Shown: positions 21,588 to 33,312, counted from the stretch's first letter. The stretch: DNA of 64,000 nucleotides from Dryomyza anilis (GCA_951804985.1 OX638131.1:86812349-86876348), one strand, 5' to 3'. Notes: a model not told the origin generated them from the sequence alone. Translations and numbers: made by a program.

Positions 21588-22861
21588 AGGACTGCGTCGA
21601 ATAATATTGTCCGTTACATATCTTCCCATAATGTGCTATTATTGCAAGATTCAAATTAAAAAAAATTGATCATAGTAGCTCTGAATTAAATGGCAGAAAA
21701 TAATTTGTGTCAGTTATAGTCAATACAAAATTTATTTAACGCAAAAATGGCAAACGAAGTGGAAGTGCGAGAAAATATAATTAAAATTTTTCAATAACAA
21801 CCTAGTTGGTCTTTTAAACAAATTGCCATGGAGGTAGGGGCTAACCCTAAGACCATTTCTCGCGTTATCAACCGCTTTAAGGAAGACCTGAGTATTGATC
21901 GGAAGAAAGGTTCTGGTAAAAAAAAGGCCACATGATCGTGAAAAGTCAAAGGTTGTGAATATTTTAAAGAAAGATCCAAGCATATCCGGATGGAAATTGG
22001 CGAGAAAGGCGGATTGCTCAGAATCTTTCGTGCGCAGGACTAAGAAAGAAGCTGGGCTGAAGACGTACAAGGTTCCGGATAGAAATGCCGTCAAGAATGA
22101 ACCGCAAAACAACGAGCTAAAAAATTGAACCAGGATTTTTTTTAAAAATTCGATTGCTGCATAATAGACGACGAAACTTATGTTTTAGCGGACTTTTCTC
22201 AGCTCCTGGGTAGGAATTTTATACAGCCGATTCTCGAGGAAATGTCGTTGAAAAATAAAAAAAATGACAAAATTCCCAAAGAAATTCCTTGTTTGGCAGG
22301 CAATTTGCAGTTGTGGAAAAAGGAGCAGCTCATTCGTGACATCGGGTAAAATTAATAGCGAAATATATGTAAAGGAATGCTTGCAAAAGAGATTGCTTCC
22401 ATTTTTACGCAAACATGAAGTGTCCACATTTTTTTGGACTGACCTCGCTTCATGTCACTACAGCAAAACGGCCTTAGAGTGGATCCAACAAAATGCAGTG
22501 ATTTTGGTGCCTAGAGAAGCCAATCCACCAAACTGTCCAGAACTCAGGCCGATTGAGAGATACTGGGCTTTAGTAAAAAGGGAGATGAAGACAACAAAAG
22601 ACCAAAGACCAAAGACCTTCAAGACTTTAAAAGAAAGTGGTCTTCAGCAGCTGTGAGGGTGTCGGACACTACCATTACAACATTAATGGAAGGGGTTCCG
22701 GAAAAATTAAAAATTTTTATTAAAAAATATTAATTTCTGGTTTTTTTAATTTTTTCTAAAAATAATTTGCAAAATAAAATATTTTATTCTATAAAAATTC
22801 GATTACTAGATTTCTAGATTTTTTCATTTTTGTAGCGGACAATTTTATTCGACGCAGTCCT
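21588..22861 (+). mobile_element. Tc1/mariner DD37E transposon, complete but decayed
   Basis: 1274 bp with inverted ends of about 31 bp (AGGACTGCGTCGAATAA, then ATTGTCCG-x-TACA; two mismatches) and TA on both sides (21586-21587, 22862-22863). The only coding content is a disrupted transposase in the same strand. The TA target, size and catalytic spacing fit the ITmDD37E group known from mosquitoes and other insects. The site without insertion is preserved in copy C near 34764. Confidence 0.9.
21747..22733 (+). pseudogene. DD37E transposase pseudogene
   Basis: Cut-and-paste transposase relic. The ATG at 21747 opens MANEVEVRENIIKIFQ, then a stop at 21795 in place of a probable Gln codon. A helix-turn-helix follows (SFKQIAMEVGANPKTISRVI). 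The DDE domain shows IDDETY (first Asp about 22170), FWTD (second Asp 22441-22443) and CPELRPIERYW (Glu 22555-22557). There are 37 residues between the last two, hence DD37E; CPELRPIE is typical of that group. At least four frame changes occur (near 21920, 22120-22140, 22200-22264 and 22610-22625, the last beside a duplicated ACCAAAG), plus a stop near 22143. The C-terminus (LMEGVPEKLKIF) continues in another frame to TAA at 22731. About 329 codons if summed, near the usual family length. Confidence 0.9.
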
Positions 22862-23300
22862 TATATTTATTTTTAATTACAACTTCTTATTAATAAATAG
22901 TTATATTTATAAAAAAATATATAAAAAAAAAGTTTGTTTGAAAATTTTTTATGTCGAATTTTTTTTATCGGAATTGTTTTTTTTTTTTTGAAAAAATTTG
23001 TTTTTGAAAAAGTTTTGTTTTCGATTTTTTTTTTTTCAATATTTTTGTTTAGATTTTTTTTTTACGAAAATTTGTTTTTCGCATTTTGTTTTGTATTTTT
23101 TTTCAAAAAATTTTTTCCGATTTTTTTTTTAATTTTTTACGGATATTTTTTTTTATTTTTTTTCTGTTATTTTTCAAATGAAATTTTTACGTTTATTTTC
23201 AAATAATTTTCTACATTTAAATTTCGTAAAAAAATATTTACTATATTAATGTTTCTGTAGAAATATATATTTTGCATCATATATTAATACATGTGTGTTT

Positions 23301-24329
23301 TTGATCACAATAATAACTTAAGAAATACTATTTCTTGATTTTCATAAAATAAACGCGAAATATTCTTTTTGATTTCAATTTATATAATAACTGAATATTC
23401 ACAATAATCTAAAATTTCAATTTTATATAATATTATATAATATAATTTTATCTTAAGAAAAACATTTCTTGGCAATCATACATTTAATAAAAATTATTCT
23501 TCTTGATATCCGCATTAAACACTAAAATTTAAACTTACATGTAAAATTTCATAAAAATTAAAATCTTCATCAATAACACAAGTTTTAACTATTAAGTTTT
23601 GATTGCATGTAATATTGTGACATTTTTTTAATAAAATACCCTTCAAAATATGTTGTATAATAAATAAAATTAAGTATATAAAAAAATGTCCGTATGGGAA
23701 ACACTTCAAAATTATGAGTCATTAAAAACAATTTTGCACCAGTGTTACCCTTCATAAAGTATCAACCATTGGCCAAAATTCAACGCCGTCTGCAACCAAA
23801 ATCAAATTTATTATTCACAAAAATGGTGCCGATGCTGCTATTGGGGTCGCTCATGTTGAGCGCTTTTGTTAACTTTAAATTGTAGCAGTTTTTTGTCTAC
23901 TTTTAGTTTTATTTATTTTGATAGTCTTACCACAATGGAACCAACAAATAGTTATGGAATACACTAGACACAAAGTTCGTATGCAATTTATTTGAAAACT
24001 AATCAATAATATTAAAAAACATTGAAATGAAAAACATAATAAAAAAAAATATATATGGGCATTTCAAGAAAAAAACATCTACCACAAACTGAAAATTCAA
24101 AATTCTCAAATCTTTGAAATAAGGGTTTCCTATTGTCTTGTTCGGAACCAAAAAGATACATTTATTATATTAAACAAAAAAATAAAGAGTTCCTCAATCT
24201 GTATTTCCTCGAAATTTTCAGAAATGTAAACTTCGATTTTCTAGTTATTCTAGAAAAATTTTATCAGCTAATTGAAATGTGTCCCGTCCGAAATTTTGAG
24301 TACCAAAAGTGTAAAACCAAAGTAAAAAC
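23301..24329. other. AT-rich sequence, nothing recognised
   Basis: Long A/T-rich stretch. 23740-23960 is slightly more complex. The small open frames at 23515-23709 and 24133-24345 have no domain or codon signal. Confidence 0.4.
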
Positions 24330-25016
24330 CAGTTGGGAAGGTTAGATCACATGGGAAATTTTAAAGTAGGTGTAATTATGATAGTTAGGATTATCAAAAT
24401 TATAGTCGGTCTAAGCCGACTATAAATACCCTACACATATGTGTGGTTACCATTCAAAGTGATATATAGGTCACCAGGGTATACGAATCCTGAAAATAAC
24501 TACAAACATTCAATCGCTGAAGAATTTCCATTCATTTGATACCCATATTTACAAATGGGTAGGTGTACCGAATTTCGATTTTTTTTTGTGAACCACAAGT
24601 CTTTTCGCCGGAAAACATTATTTTGAGAATGAAGTCAATATATATTTGACCAAAAAAGTTTACCTAAGTACGTATACATAAAAATTGATCTTTATATGTA
24701 CATTTTATATGAGGTATTTGAACATAAGTGGTCGGATCATAGATCACAATAGACCGATCTCGCCTTTTTTTCGCACATACAGCGTAGGTATATTAGTAAT
24801 CTAAGTTATAAGTTTCATTTATCTAGCTCTTCAATTTTAAAAGTAGTAGGAATTTCAACAGACAGACAGACAGACGGACATCGCTAAATCGACTCAGAAG
24901 GTCATGGATCAAGAATATATATACTTTTCCATACTGGAGATGCTTCTTTCTGGGTGTTACAAACGGCGTACCAAACTGAATATACCCTTTCACTCTTAGT
25001 GTAGGGTATAAAAAAT
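24330..25016 (-). mobile_element. Dispersed element with TACCCTACAC ends and AGTCGG hairpin
   Basis: Shares order and termini with 57735-58215. ATACCCTACAC at 24428 faces GTGTAGGGTATA at 25000. Just outside is a perfect stem ATAGTCGG/CCGACTAT with a 6-base loop (24402-24423). Inside are ACAGACAGACAGACGGACAT and ATATATATACTTTTCCATAC. No coding capacity. Superfamily unknown. Confidence 0.65.
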
Positions 25017-25385
25017 ATCAAAAAATCATAGTTATAATTTCTAAACGGAACTTTTATTATTTCAGCTATTATTTTAAATAACTCAAAAAAATAATTTGTA
25101 CGCAAAATTTGCTGACTTTTTGGAATTTCCATATAAACCTCGACATGCATTTCCGTTTTTATCCTGTCCGGAACGACCACTATTTAATTTATATCTTTTG
25201 ATATACCGTATATAATTCTCTAATTTTTTGAAATTGTTAAGTCCTATTTACATACTACTTGCACACAAAAAAAATCAAAGTTTTATATGTCCCATGCGGA
25301 ACCCCTGGAAATGCTCATACATATCCGTTGACGCATTGGGCTCGTTTCCGAACTTAGAATTAATTTTTGACTTAAACATATAAAT

Positions 25386-25576
25386 AATAATAATAGTTTG
25401 GCACTACAGTCCTATATGAACTTAGGCCATTTTGAGCTGTGTGTGTTGTATTTGTGCTCAAAGTGGTGGGACCTACAGTTTATTGCCGAATCCGAACGGC
25501 GGGTGAGAGCTTCTATGAAAAGATGTTGTTAGCCCCAGCCTAGGCTTGAACCTGGGACCTTTCGGCTCGCAGTTTT
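25386..25576 (-). mobile_element. SINE, 5'-truncated with internal deletion
   Basis: Same family as 4352-4660. It keeps the (ATT)n tail, GCACTACAGTCCTATATG, GCCGAATCCGAACGGCGGGT and the B-box region (GGCTTGAACCTGGG on the plus strand). It lacks the A-box head and about 80 bases of the middle. Confidence 0.8.
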
Positions 25577-25685
25577 AAAACAATAATTTTCTCGGTATAG
25601 TAAAGTAATAATCTTTATAAATATTATAATTTGACAAATTGAACTTCTGGAGTCTAAAAAAAAAAACTTTATATGGTAACCCTTG

Positions 25686-26269
25686 GGCGATTCCACACCA
25701 AATCGACCAGCGGTTGGAACTCACCTTCTTCGATTTCAATGAAATGTTGGCAACTGATAAAGTGTATCGAGACATGCACTAAACAAAGAAAATTATTTTT
25801 TAAAATATGATGCAATCAAAATACCATCTTGAAATTTTTCATAAACATTAACAATAAATTGACGAAAATTTAGGATTTTTGTCAGTATTTTAAAAATGTC
25901 CTTTTTAAGGACCACAATTTTGAAGTGCAAGGATAATGACCACGGGCCACATGTTACCGTTTGGAAATTACAACTTAATTTTTCTAAAAGCTTGTTCTAT
26001 TAGCTTTAAAACGAGCCATTAACGGAGTTTCTAGCATTTCTAGTTCAAGAGATATTTAAATATGAACAACAGTACAAAAGTGATTTTTGGCACTTTTTTT
26101 CCAACTTTGAGCCACTGTATCTTTGGAAGTAGTGGTCGGAAAAAATAAAAAAAAAAATGTTTAGTGCATGTCTCGATACCCTTTATCAGTTGCCAAAAGT
26201 TCATTAAGATCGAAAAGGTAAAATCTCAAATTTGACTTTTGTTGGTCGATTTGGTGTGGAATGGCCCCC
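25686..26269. mobile_element. TIR element with CCACACCAAATCGACCA ends
   Basis: About 580 bp. The left end GGGCGATTCCACACC-AAATCGACCA and the right end, reverse complemented, GGGCCATTCCACACC-AAATCGACCA differ by one base over 25. No clear target duplication. The interior has no coding frame. Relatives of the interior occur nested in the elements at 33.3 and 46.3 kb (landmarks AGTGGTCGGAAAAAA, GTTTCTAGCAT, GATACCCTTTAT). Confidence 0.8.
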
Positions 26270-27620
26270 TTAAGTTTTCGACCATTTCGTCCCTTTTACA
26301 TTTAAACCCTTTTACAGACGTCCGTTGTAACTTTTAAGGGAACCTATTTTTTCATTTTAGCAGCCCCTCAATTTCGGTCATTTTTTTCTTTTATTTGAAA
26401 TAATTGAAAAAATAACCACAACGTTGACAGTGATACCTCTGCTAAAATTGCCAACAGAGGGCGCTTTACCCTCCAGAGGGCATCAATTCTTTTTAATCAC
26501 TTGTGCCTGCCATGGTCTGTGTTGTACTCTTAAGCCATGTTTATGTTTCATGGTCAGCATGTTGCGCTTTTTGACAAAATAATAAAAAAAAATAAATAAA
26601 AAAAAATTAAAAAATTAAAAATAAAGAGAATGAAAATTTCAGTAGTTGATTTTGGTCGAATCGCTAGGACGTCGTTATTTTTTACGGCCGTTAAATAACA
26701 AAAAATCACCAAAACCACGTAAAAAGACGCAAAATGATTCTCGACCACCATTTGGTAGATGTTAAAGTTATTTTATTTCTTTTTTTGTTGATGTGTTAAT
26801 ATTTTTTTTTTTTTATATATTTTTAAAAATATATATCGTTTTCTACCTCATATATTAAATGCCTGCGTCCGTTGTTGCACATCAATTTTAGCCTTTAAGC
26901 CACTCGCTTATAAAGCATGATTTCGTTTATAGCCTGCTTTTTTGCATTTTTTTCACTTTCAGCCATATTTCACATTACTATTTTTTGTGCTCTTCCCTAT
27001 ATTAAGCCTGCCTTTTGACACTGATTTCTTAATTTTATGTTCATTATGGTTTTTTTTTTATGTGCTGCATTTGCACCTTCGTTTCGGTTTTAATGGCTTC
27101 TACCATAGCTTGCTCTTCTGCCACTTCTTCCACCTTCATTTTTTCAAGTTTCTCATCATGCCTGGCATCATCTAAATCACTTTGCACCGCATGTCATGCA
27201 TATATAATGGCCGACTTGTTTTGGTGCTAAATTTTGTTGCCACTGCATTTGATTGATGGATGTTGCCACTCAGCAACCTTTCAAGTGTTTGTTGTTGTCC
27301 TTAATACAAACAACATCATCATCATCATCAGCCACAGTTTCATCGTCCTATCGCCTTGAGGCTCGAACAGCAGCCAACACACGCGCTGAGTAACCTCATT
27401 TTAATGATCTTCCAAATGATGTGTTTATAATGATGGCTCTTGGAAGCGCCTTGTGGGCGTCATCATGTACACAAAATGGCTCTTAAATATACATATAAAT
27501 GAAAAATTTACTTCTTATAGGGTTTAATATAGTTTTAAATCAAATTTTACTCTTGAAAAATATTATTTAATATAGGAAACGGATTTTTTTCATTCGAGCT
27601 ATAAATGTAGTAACCATTAA
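26270..27620. other. Unique-looking intergenic sequence
   Basis: No repeat unit or gene is supported. It contains AT-rich runs (26570-26640, 26790-26850), a TCATCATCATCATCATC run near 27315, and moderately complex DNA from 26860 to 27480. Frame 26942-27175 is T-rich and has no recognised domain. Confidence 0.4.
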
Positions 27621-27622
27621 AA

Positions 27623-27900
27623 TAAATAATAATAGTTTGGCGCTACAATCCTATAAGAACTTAGGCCGAGCTCACCATTTTGAGCTGTGTATTATATTTT
27701 GTACTCAAAGTGGTGGGACCTGCAGGTTATGCCAAATTCGAACGGCGGGTGAGAGCTTTTAATAGGCAATGTTTTACTCTCGTAGGTTTGCCATTTACTG
27801 ACGAGAGGTAGCGCGGTATAGAAAAATGTTTCTATGAAAAGATGTTGTTAGCCCCAGTCAAGGCTTGAACCGGGGACCTTTCGGCTCGCAGTCCAACGCA
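27623..27900 (-). mobile_element. SINE, lacking only the first ~20-30 bases of the head
   Basis: Aligns with 4352-4660 almost end to end: (ATT)n tail, TGGCGCTACAATCC, GAACGGCGGGTGAGAGC, CTCGTAGGTTTGCC, TGACGAGAGGTAGCGCGG and GGCTTGAACCGGGGACC. It stops at the position matching the A box, then runs into the minisatellite. Confidence 0.85.
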
Positions 27901-27904
27901 AAAT

Positions 27905-29105
27905 TCTTCCTTGAACATTCCCGAGAGAATTTTTGCCCAAAAATAAATCTTCCCAGAGGCAGTTCTTTCTCGAAACTTACCCATTAATAATTTTCCAAGA
28001 GTTTACACAGAAACCATTCTTTACGGAGACAGTGCTGCACTGCACTGCTTTCCCAGATAATTCTTTCCCGGAGTATTCCTCCTCTGACAATTCCTTCCCA
28101 AAAGAATATTTTTTAGAGATAATTCTTCCCAGACACAATTCTCTAACATTACTTCACCTGATAATTTTTCACCAAGAGTTTACCCAAAAACCATAATTTA
28201 CCGAGACAATGCTTCCCCGGACAAATTTTCACGGAGTATTCTTCACCTGACAATTTCACCCCAAGGGAATTTTCCCATTGATTATTTTTTCCAGATACAA
28301 TTCTTCCACGGACAATTCTTTCCCGGACTTTTCTTCGCCTGACAATTCTTTCCCGAAAGAAGTTTTCCACATATAATTCTGCTGAGAGACAATTCTTTCT
28401 AGCGCAATTCATCCTCCAGGAGATTACCATTCTTTACCGAGATATTTCTTCCCCGAACAATTCTTTACCGACGTATTCTTCCCCTGACAATTCTTTCCCA
28501 AGAGTATATTTACAGAGATAATTCTTCCCAGAGATGATTTTTCTCAAACAATTCTTCCCCAGATAATTGTTCTCCAAGAGATTACCCAGAAACCATTCCT
28601 TACCGTGACAATGCTTCCTCGGAGCACAATTTTTTCCCGATGAATTCTTCTCATGACAATTCGTTCCAAAGATCATTTTCTCCAGTGATAATTCTTCCTA
28701 TAGATAACTTGGGCAATTCATCTCCGTTTAATTATTCTCCAAATTTTACACAGAAACCATTCTATACCGAGAAAATACTTCTCAAACAATTCATTCCTGG
28801 ACTATTTTTCCCAATGATAATTCTTCCCATAGACAATTCTTCCCGGGATAATTATTCTGCAAGATTTTACCATTGTTTACTGAGACAATTTTATCCCAGA
28901 CAATTCTTGTTCGGATTATTCTTTCCCTGCCAATTGATTTCCGTGGAATTATTCCCAGTTATAATTCTTTCAATAGACAATTTTTTCTCGGACGATTCTA
29001 CCCCAGATAAGTATTCTCTGAGAGTTTAACAAAAACCATACTTAACGTAGACAATACTATCCTAGACAATTCTTTTTCGAACAATTCTTCCCCGGATTCT
29101 TACGT
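27905..29105 (+). repeat. Degenerate ~16-18 bp minisatellite (GACAATTCTTCCCGGA type)
   Basis: About 1.2 kb of loosely repeated GACAATTCTT-TCCCGG words, with longer phrases recurring such as GAGTTTACCCAGAAACCATT and TTACCGAGACAAT (near 28000, 28175, 28430, 28580, 28745). A related motif (GTAGAATTCTTCCCGG) appears at 35440-35640. Frames 27933-28196, 28640-29029 and the minus-strand ones are repeat artefacts. Confidence 0.8.
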
Positions 29106-29690
29106 TCGATTATGTAGAAAATTTGACGAATTTTTAAAGAAACTTCTCTTATTATTCTACATATTTTTTAATGTCTTAATTTATGATTTCTCACATAAAA
29201 TTTCGCAATTTTCCATGAAAAATTAAATATTTCATGTGTTTTGGAATTCTCCAACAAAGAAGTAATTACTTAAATCCATGTTCTTCAGGAAAGTAGTCCC
29301 ATCCATGTAATTAGTTTTTGTAAGGTTGAGACCTCTAAGTACCAATAGGTTTCCAATTTAGCACTTCCTAAATATTCAAGCACGACATACTTGCAATAAT
29401 TTTGACCCATGAACTACCTCCACTGGCATGTCTCAAAAATATGTCCATCAAAACTAACTTGGTTGTAGCAAAAAAATATTCTCAAATATAAGACAATTTT
29501 TTTAATATTATACCCAATATCCCTTAATGGGTTAAATCTAAATTGCACCGACAGATTGTCCATCTATATCTATAAATTCTGCATCATTTGAAATCAGACT
29601 TTGTTCAGTAACTCATTATGAAACATGGCTAAAATGATATTAACGATAGATGATAACAATGATTTGTACATGGTATGTTGAGCGTCGGTG
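29106..29690. other. AT-rich sequence, nothing recognised
   Basis: No coding or repeat structure found. Confidence 0.4.
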
Positions 29691-30770
29691 GTTCGATTGG
29701 TGGCTAGATTGCGTTGGACGTTTTAATAATACAAATAATAAAATACATCTTTCAATAACTCCGAGTTTTGTCGTCGCCCTGAATTAGATTTTCCGCAGTT
29801 GTGCTTTGAGCGCAAAAATCTTGCCAATGTTTTAAATACAGCTCAATTCAAACAGCAAATAGTAAAAAGAAAGAACGACAACATGCGGCTACTTGGCAGC
29901 TGACCAAATCGATGCATGCGATCGATCGAGGCGATGACGAACAATTCACAGCAGCAACAGCAACAGTTGCCGCCGTTAAGACGCGTCGCTGCGCCACACA
30001 ACCAGCGGCATTCGTGTTAATTTCGATGCGATCCTCTCGCGCGCGATCTCAGGCAACTGCCTCACGAACGATCGCGTTAATGTTATGTATCTGTGCGGCA
30101 CAATCTTGCGCTCTGCTGTGAGTGAACCGCGAGCGATAAACGAGCCAAAGTTTTAAATTAAAAATGCGCGAATATTTGCGATGATCGCAGCGTCGATGAG
30201 CGACGCGACGTTGATCTTGTCCGTTTGCCATTGTGTACTTAATAACAGGGCAAAACGTCGCAGTCATAGAAACTCATTGGAGACGGAAATGATGCTTCGT
30301 AGTACTTGGTGTTGGATGAAACTTCGACGTCTTCGAGGCGACTGCAGAACGATACATCGATCGATAGAAAGATAGATCGATCGACTATCGTTCGACGTCG
30401 TCCAACCGATCTTCAATTCTTACGTGCTGCGCGACGAAGTCATCGCTGAATGAATGGATGGATGGGCGTTTATGGCGGCGAGTGCTGCGCATAGATTGTT
30501 GCGATGGATAAGCGACATGTTGGAGGTTGTACCAACTGCGTTTGATTTATGGTAGCTGCGCATTGACATGACAACTAAAATATGACCAAATGGCAGGCAA
30601 TGGAAAAAGCGAATGCTGACGATGATGATGATCAGAATCAAGTCGAAGTTGTAGAAATGCACATGATTGACCTGAAGCGTTAGCATTCGCAAAGATGAGT
30701 TATCATTAGGCTGCGTGTCCACATTCCTACGGCGAAACGGAATGAAATATGCTTTTTTTTTAATTTATTT
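29691..30770. other. GC-richer island with CGATCG/TCGATCGAT cluster
   Basis: The most GC-rich unique island. CGATCG-type sites cluster at 29915-29930, 30060-30080 and 30350-30400 (ATCGATCGATAG, ATAGATCGATCGACTATCG). Frames are open on both strands, none with a recognised domain. Could be regulatory or near a promoter. Confidence 0.4.
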
Positions 30771-30799
30771 AAATTTGAGTATTCTGTAAAATCCGAAAT

Positions 30800-31176
30800 A
30801 ATATATACGATACAAATAATACGATACAATACGATAAAATACGATACGGTACAATACGATACAATACGATGCAATACGATACAATACGATACAATACGAT
30901 ACAATACGATACAATACGATACGGTACAATACGATACAATACAATACAATACGATACAATACGATTCAATACGATACAATACGATACAACACGATACAAT
31001 ACGATACAATACGATACAAAACGATACAATACGATACAATACGATACAATACAATACGATACAATACGATTCAATACGATACAATACGATACAACACGAT
31101 ACAATACGATACAATACGATACAATACGATACAATACGATACATTACGACACAATACGATACAATACGATACAATG
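30800..31176. repeat. 10 bp satellite, ACAATACGAT
   Basis: About 37 units. Marked variants (TTCAATACGAT, ACAACACGAT, three ACAAT in a row) recur about 105 bases apart (30966 and 31071), so a ~105 bp segment was duplicated. All long frames in both strands here (for example the 220-codon one, Tyr-Cys-Ile-Val-Leu repeats) are artefacts. Confidence 0.95.
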
Positions 31177-31179
31177 CAA

Positions 31180-32250
31180 TGCCTGGTATAAAAGCAATAA
31201 AATATTTAATTAAAAAATCCCGCCATCGATTACCGCAGCCTGAACACACATCGCCCACCCTCTGCCGACGTTTAACGCCGCCACATCTACCAACCGATCG
31301 ATTGAATGATCGCCTGGCGATCGTCTTGATTAATTTCTCCATTTTAATCGAAATTCAGCAACGATAACACGGCGATCAAATGTGACTACATCACCCTCCT
31401 GCATCATCTGCCGCACCATGACAGGCCAAAGTTATTAATTACGCAAAACGCGAAATGAAAAATAAATAAATTTCACAGCGCAGCGCAGTTTCGATTACGG
31501 CATGTTTTCCCGCATATTTAACTGCAATAAATTAATATTTGCAACTTGTCTGTGGAAGTTTCTTCAAATAAATTGAGCACAAAAAACGACAGCCATCTTT
31601 GCAAAAACTTCAAAAACAAAAATTTACAAAAAAAAAATCCAGTTGCAACGCCTCAAAAAAAGCAAAAACTAAATTGCAACAACGCATCAAAAAACCGCGT
31701 TGTTCCGCGCGCACAACGCATCAAGTCGAACGATCGTAAATCAGCGTTGGACGCGCGCGATTCACTCGTCCACAACGACGCAGCTTCGTCCACATTCATG
31801 TCGTGCCTTCAGTCGACTTTCGCACAGACGTTCGTTTCATACGACGACGATGATGATGATGACGACTGCTGCCTTTCGAAGGTGTAACTCATCATCATCG
31901 TCTGTTGCTTCATTATTATTTTCATCTTCTTCGTTTTTTCCGTTTAAGTGTGTCTCTCGAGCCCCGCCAGCAATGCGCAACCAACGCTTGCGCACCTTTC
32001 GCACTCAGCCGTCATTCGTCATCACAATTCGTGTTCGACGTCGTCTTCGCAGGTGATGGATTCTGAATGGACGCGACCGACGTTTCCAAATGGCCGTCGG
32101 AATTTGAAAACAATAAAAAACAAATGTCTTTCTGTTCTCTTTGAATGCAATAATAAAGAACACGCGAGAATAAAAGAGATATGCAAAAAATGCATGTACA
32201 AGTGTTGCCACCCGGTGAGTGAAGGTTTTTTTTTAGAAGAAAAAAAATAA
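31180..32250 (+). other. GC-richer island, possible 5' exon ending at 32214
   Basis: 31545-31700 is A-rich with CAAAAA runs; 31700-32060 is GC-richer; both recall fly 5' untranslated regions. A strong donor, CCG|GTGAGTG, lies at 32214/32215. An ATG at 32056 in fair context (GTGATGG) opens a frame MDSEWTRPTF... that is open for 53 codons into the donor, phase 0, with a Cys/Lys-rich end (ICKKCMYKCCHP). No domain is recognised. No acceptor partner is visible, because the next exon would be outside or unrecognised. Confidence 0.2.
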
Positions 32251-33312
32251 TAATATATTCAGAACTAAGAATTTTCACAATATGGAAATTCGATGATCTA
32301 CGGTACATATAAAATTATAAATGCCAAGCTGTAATTAGTTTTCTCCAGTAACGATCGGATCAAATCGATTTTCTAAAATTGTAGACTCTCGTTAAAAAGA
32401 CTCATTAATGAAGAATCCTATACAGCAGTACAGGTCCCATTTAAAAAAAAAAAACTTTACTTATATACTTTGATATCCATTTAAAATATTAGTGTACTCG
32501 ATTTGTGAAAAATAATAACATCGAATAAAATATCAATTTGGCCTTTTCGATTTTTGTATGCATTTTTGTCACTACCTAAATCAAGATTCCCTGAATCTCG
32601 TAAGAAATATATAATTAGTCATTCGTGAATTCCCGTATTTGGTTTGTTTTTCGTTGGACTTTGTTTCATTTAAAATAATTTAGTCCAGAAAAGCAGCTAC
32701 ATACCAGAAAAACAGTAAAGAAATAAATATTTACGAGCGTCAATTATCAGTTTTTTCATTCACTAATGTATATTTCATTTATTAATTGTCTCTCCCTCAA
32801 AAGAATTGCTCCGCTTGATATTAGACACCCAGGTGAAATTTTCAGAAGTGTCTAAATTTTTTCCAGTTTACCATATCTCGAAGATCTTTTCGAAATGTTT
32901 TCGAACAATCTTCGTATAAAATGTTCGATGTCTTAGTTTTATCGCTTTTAGTTTTTAAACTTACTCGCACATTCTAATTGTATGACAAGACACGATATTT
33001 AAACATTAGCATAACGAAATCGCAATATTTTTTAGAGAATTATCTGACTGGATGATTTTTACGTACCGAGAAAACTAACAGAATGCATCGATATCTTCCT
33101 TCTTCTTCTCTTCTGCAGATCCTTGAATCCCTAGCGGGGTATAGGCTATCATGATGTTTTGTTGTCTGTGGTTTTTATTCGGGAATGCCAGGGCGCCGGC
33201 CTATCATTCCTATGCAGGTGATGGAGGATGGCATCTTTCAGACTTCAGGCATTCTGTTTTTGCGTCTGTTATCGCACTACGTCGGTGCGTGTGCTGAGGT
33301 TGGACACTTAAA
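32251..33312. other. AT-rich then moderately complex sequence
   Basis: 32251-33100 shows nothing. 33105-33312 is GC-richer (CTAGCGGGGTATAGG, GCCGGCCTATC) and continues after the TIR element at 34160-34275, so the two pieces were once contiguous. It could be a retroelement remnant, but I see no domain. Confidence 0.35.

Larger units (their letters stand above)
21191..23300 (-). mobile_element. Inverted-repeat host element, copy B, split by a Tc1/mariner element
   Basis: Reads in reverse relative to copies A and C. The end CACAGAAAATACAATTTACA is at 21191, then GAATTCCGTTCTTCAAACC and GAATACGTTTCATCATATT. After the insertion (21588-22861) come ATTACAACTTCTTATTAATA and the TTTTTTTGAAAAAATTTG low-complexity stretch (22935-23175). 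The far end is uncertain (about 23300). Confidence 0.65.

Noticed and set aside
27933..29029. Plus and minus open frames of 80-129 codons
   Set aside because: Derived from the GACAATTCTTCCCGG minisatellite on both strands.
30680..31342. 220-codon minus-strand open frame and its shadows
   Set aside because: Made of the 10 bp ACAATACGAT satellite; open in several frames and both strands, with no domain.
31546..32056. Two overlapping ~115-codon plus-strand frames
   Set aside because: Overlap in different frames, low-complexity Ser/Asp runs from GATGATGAT; only the donor-linked stretch was kept as a weak candidate.
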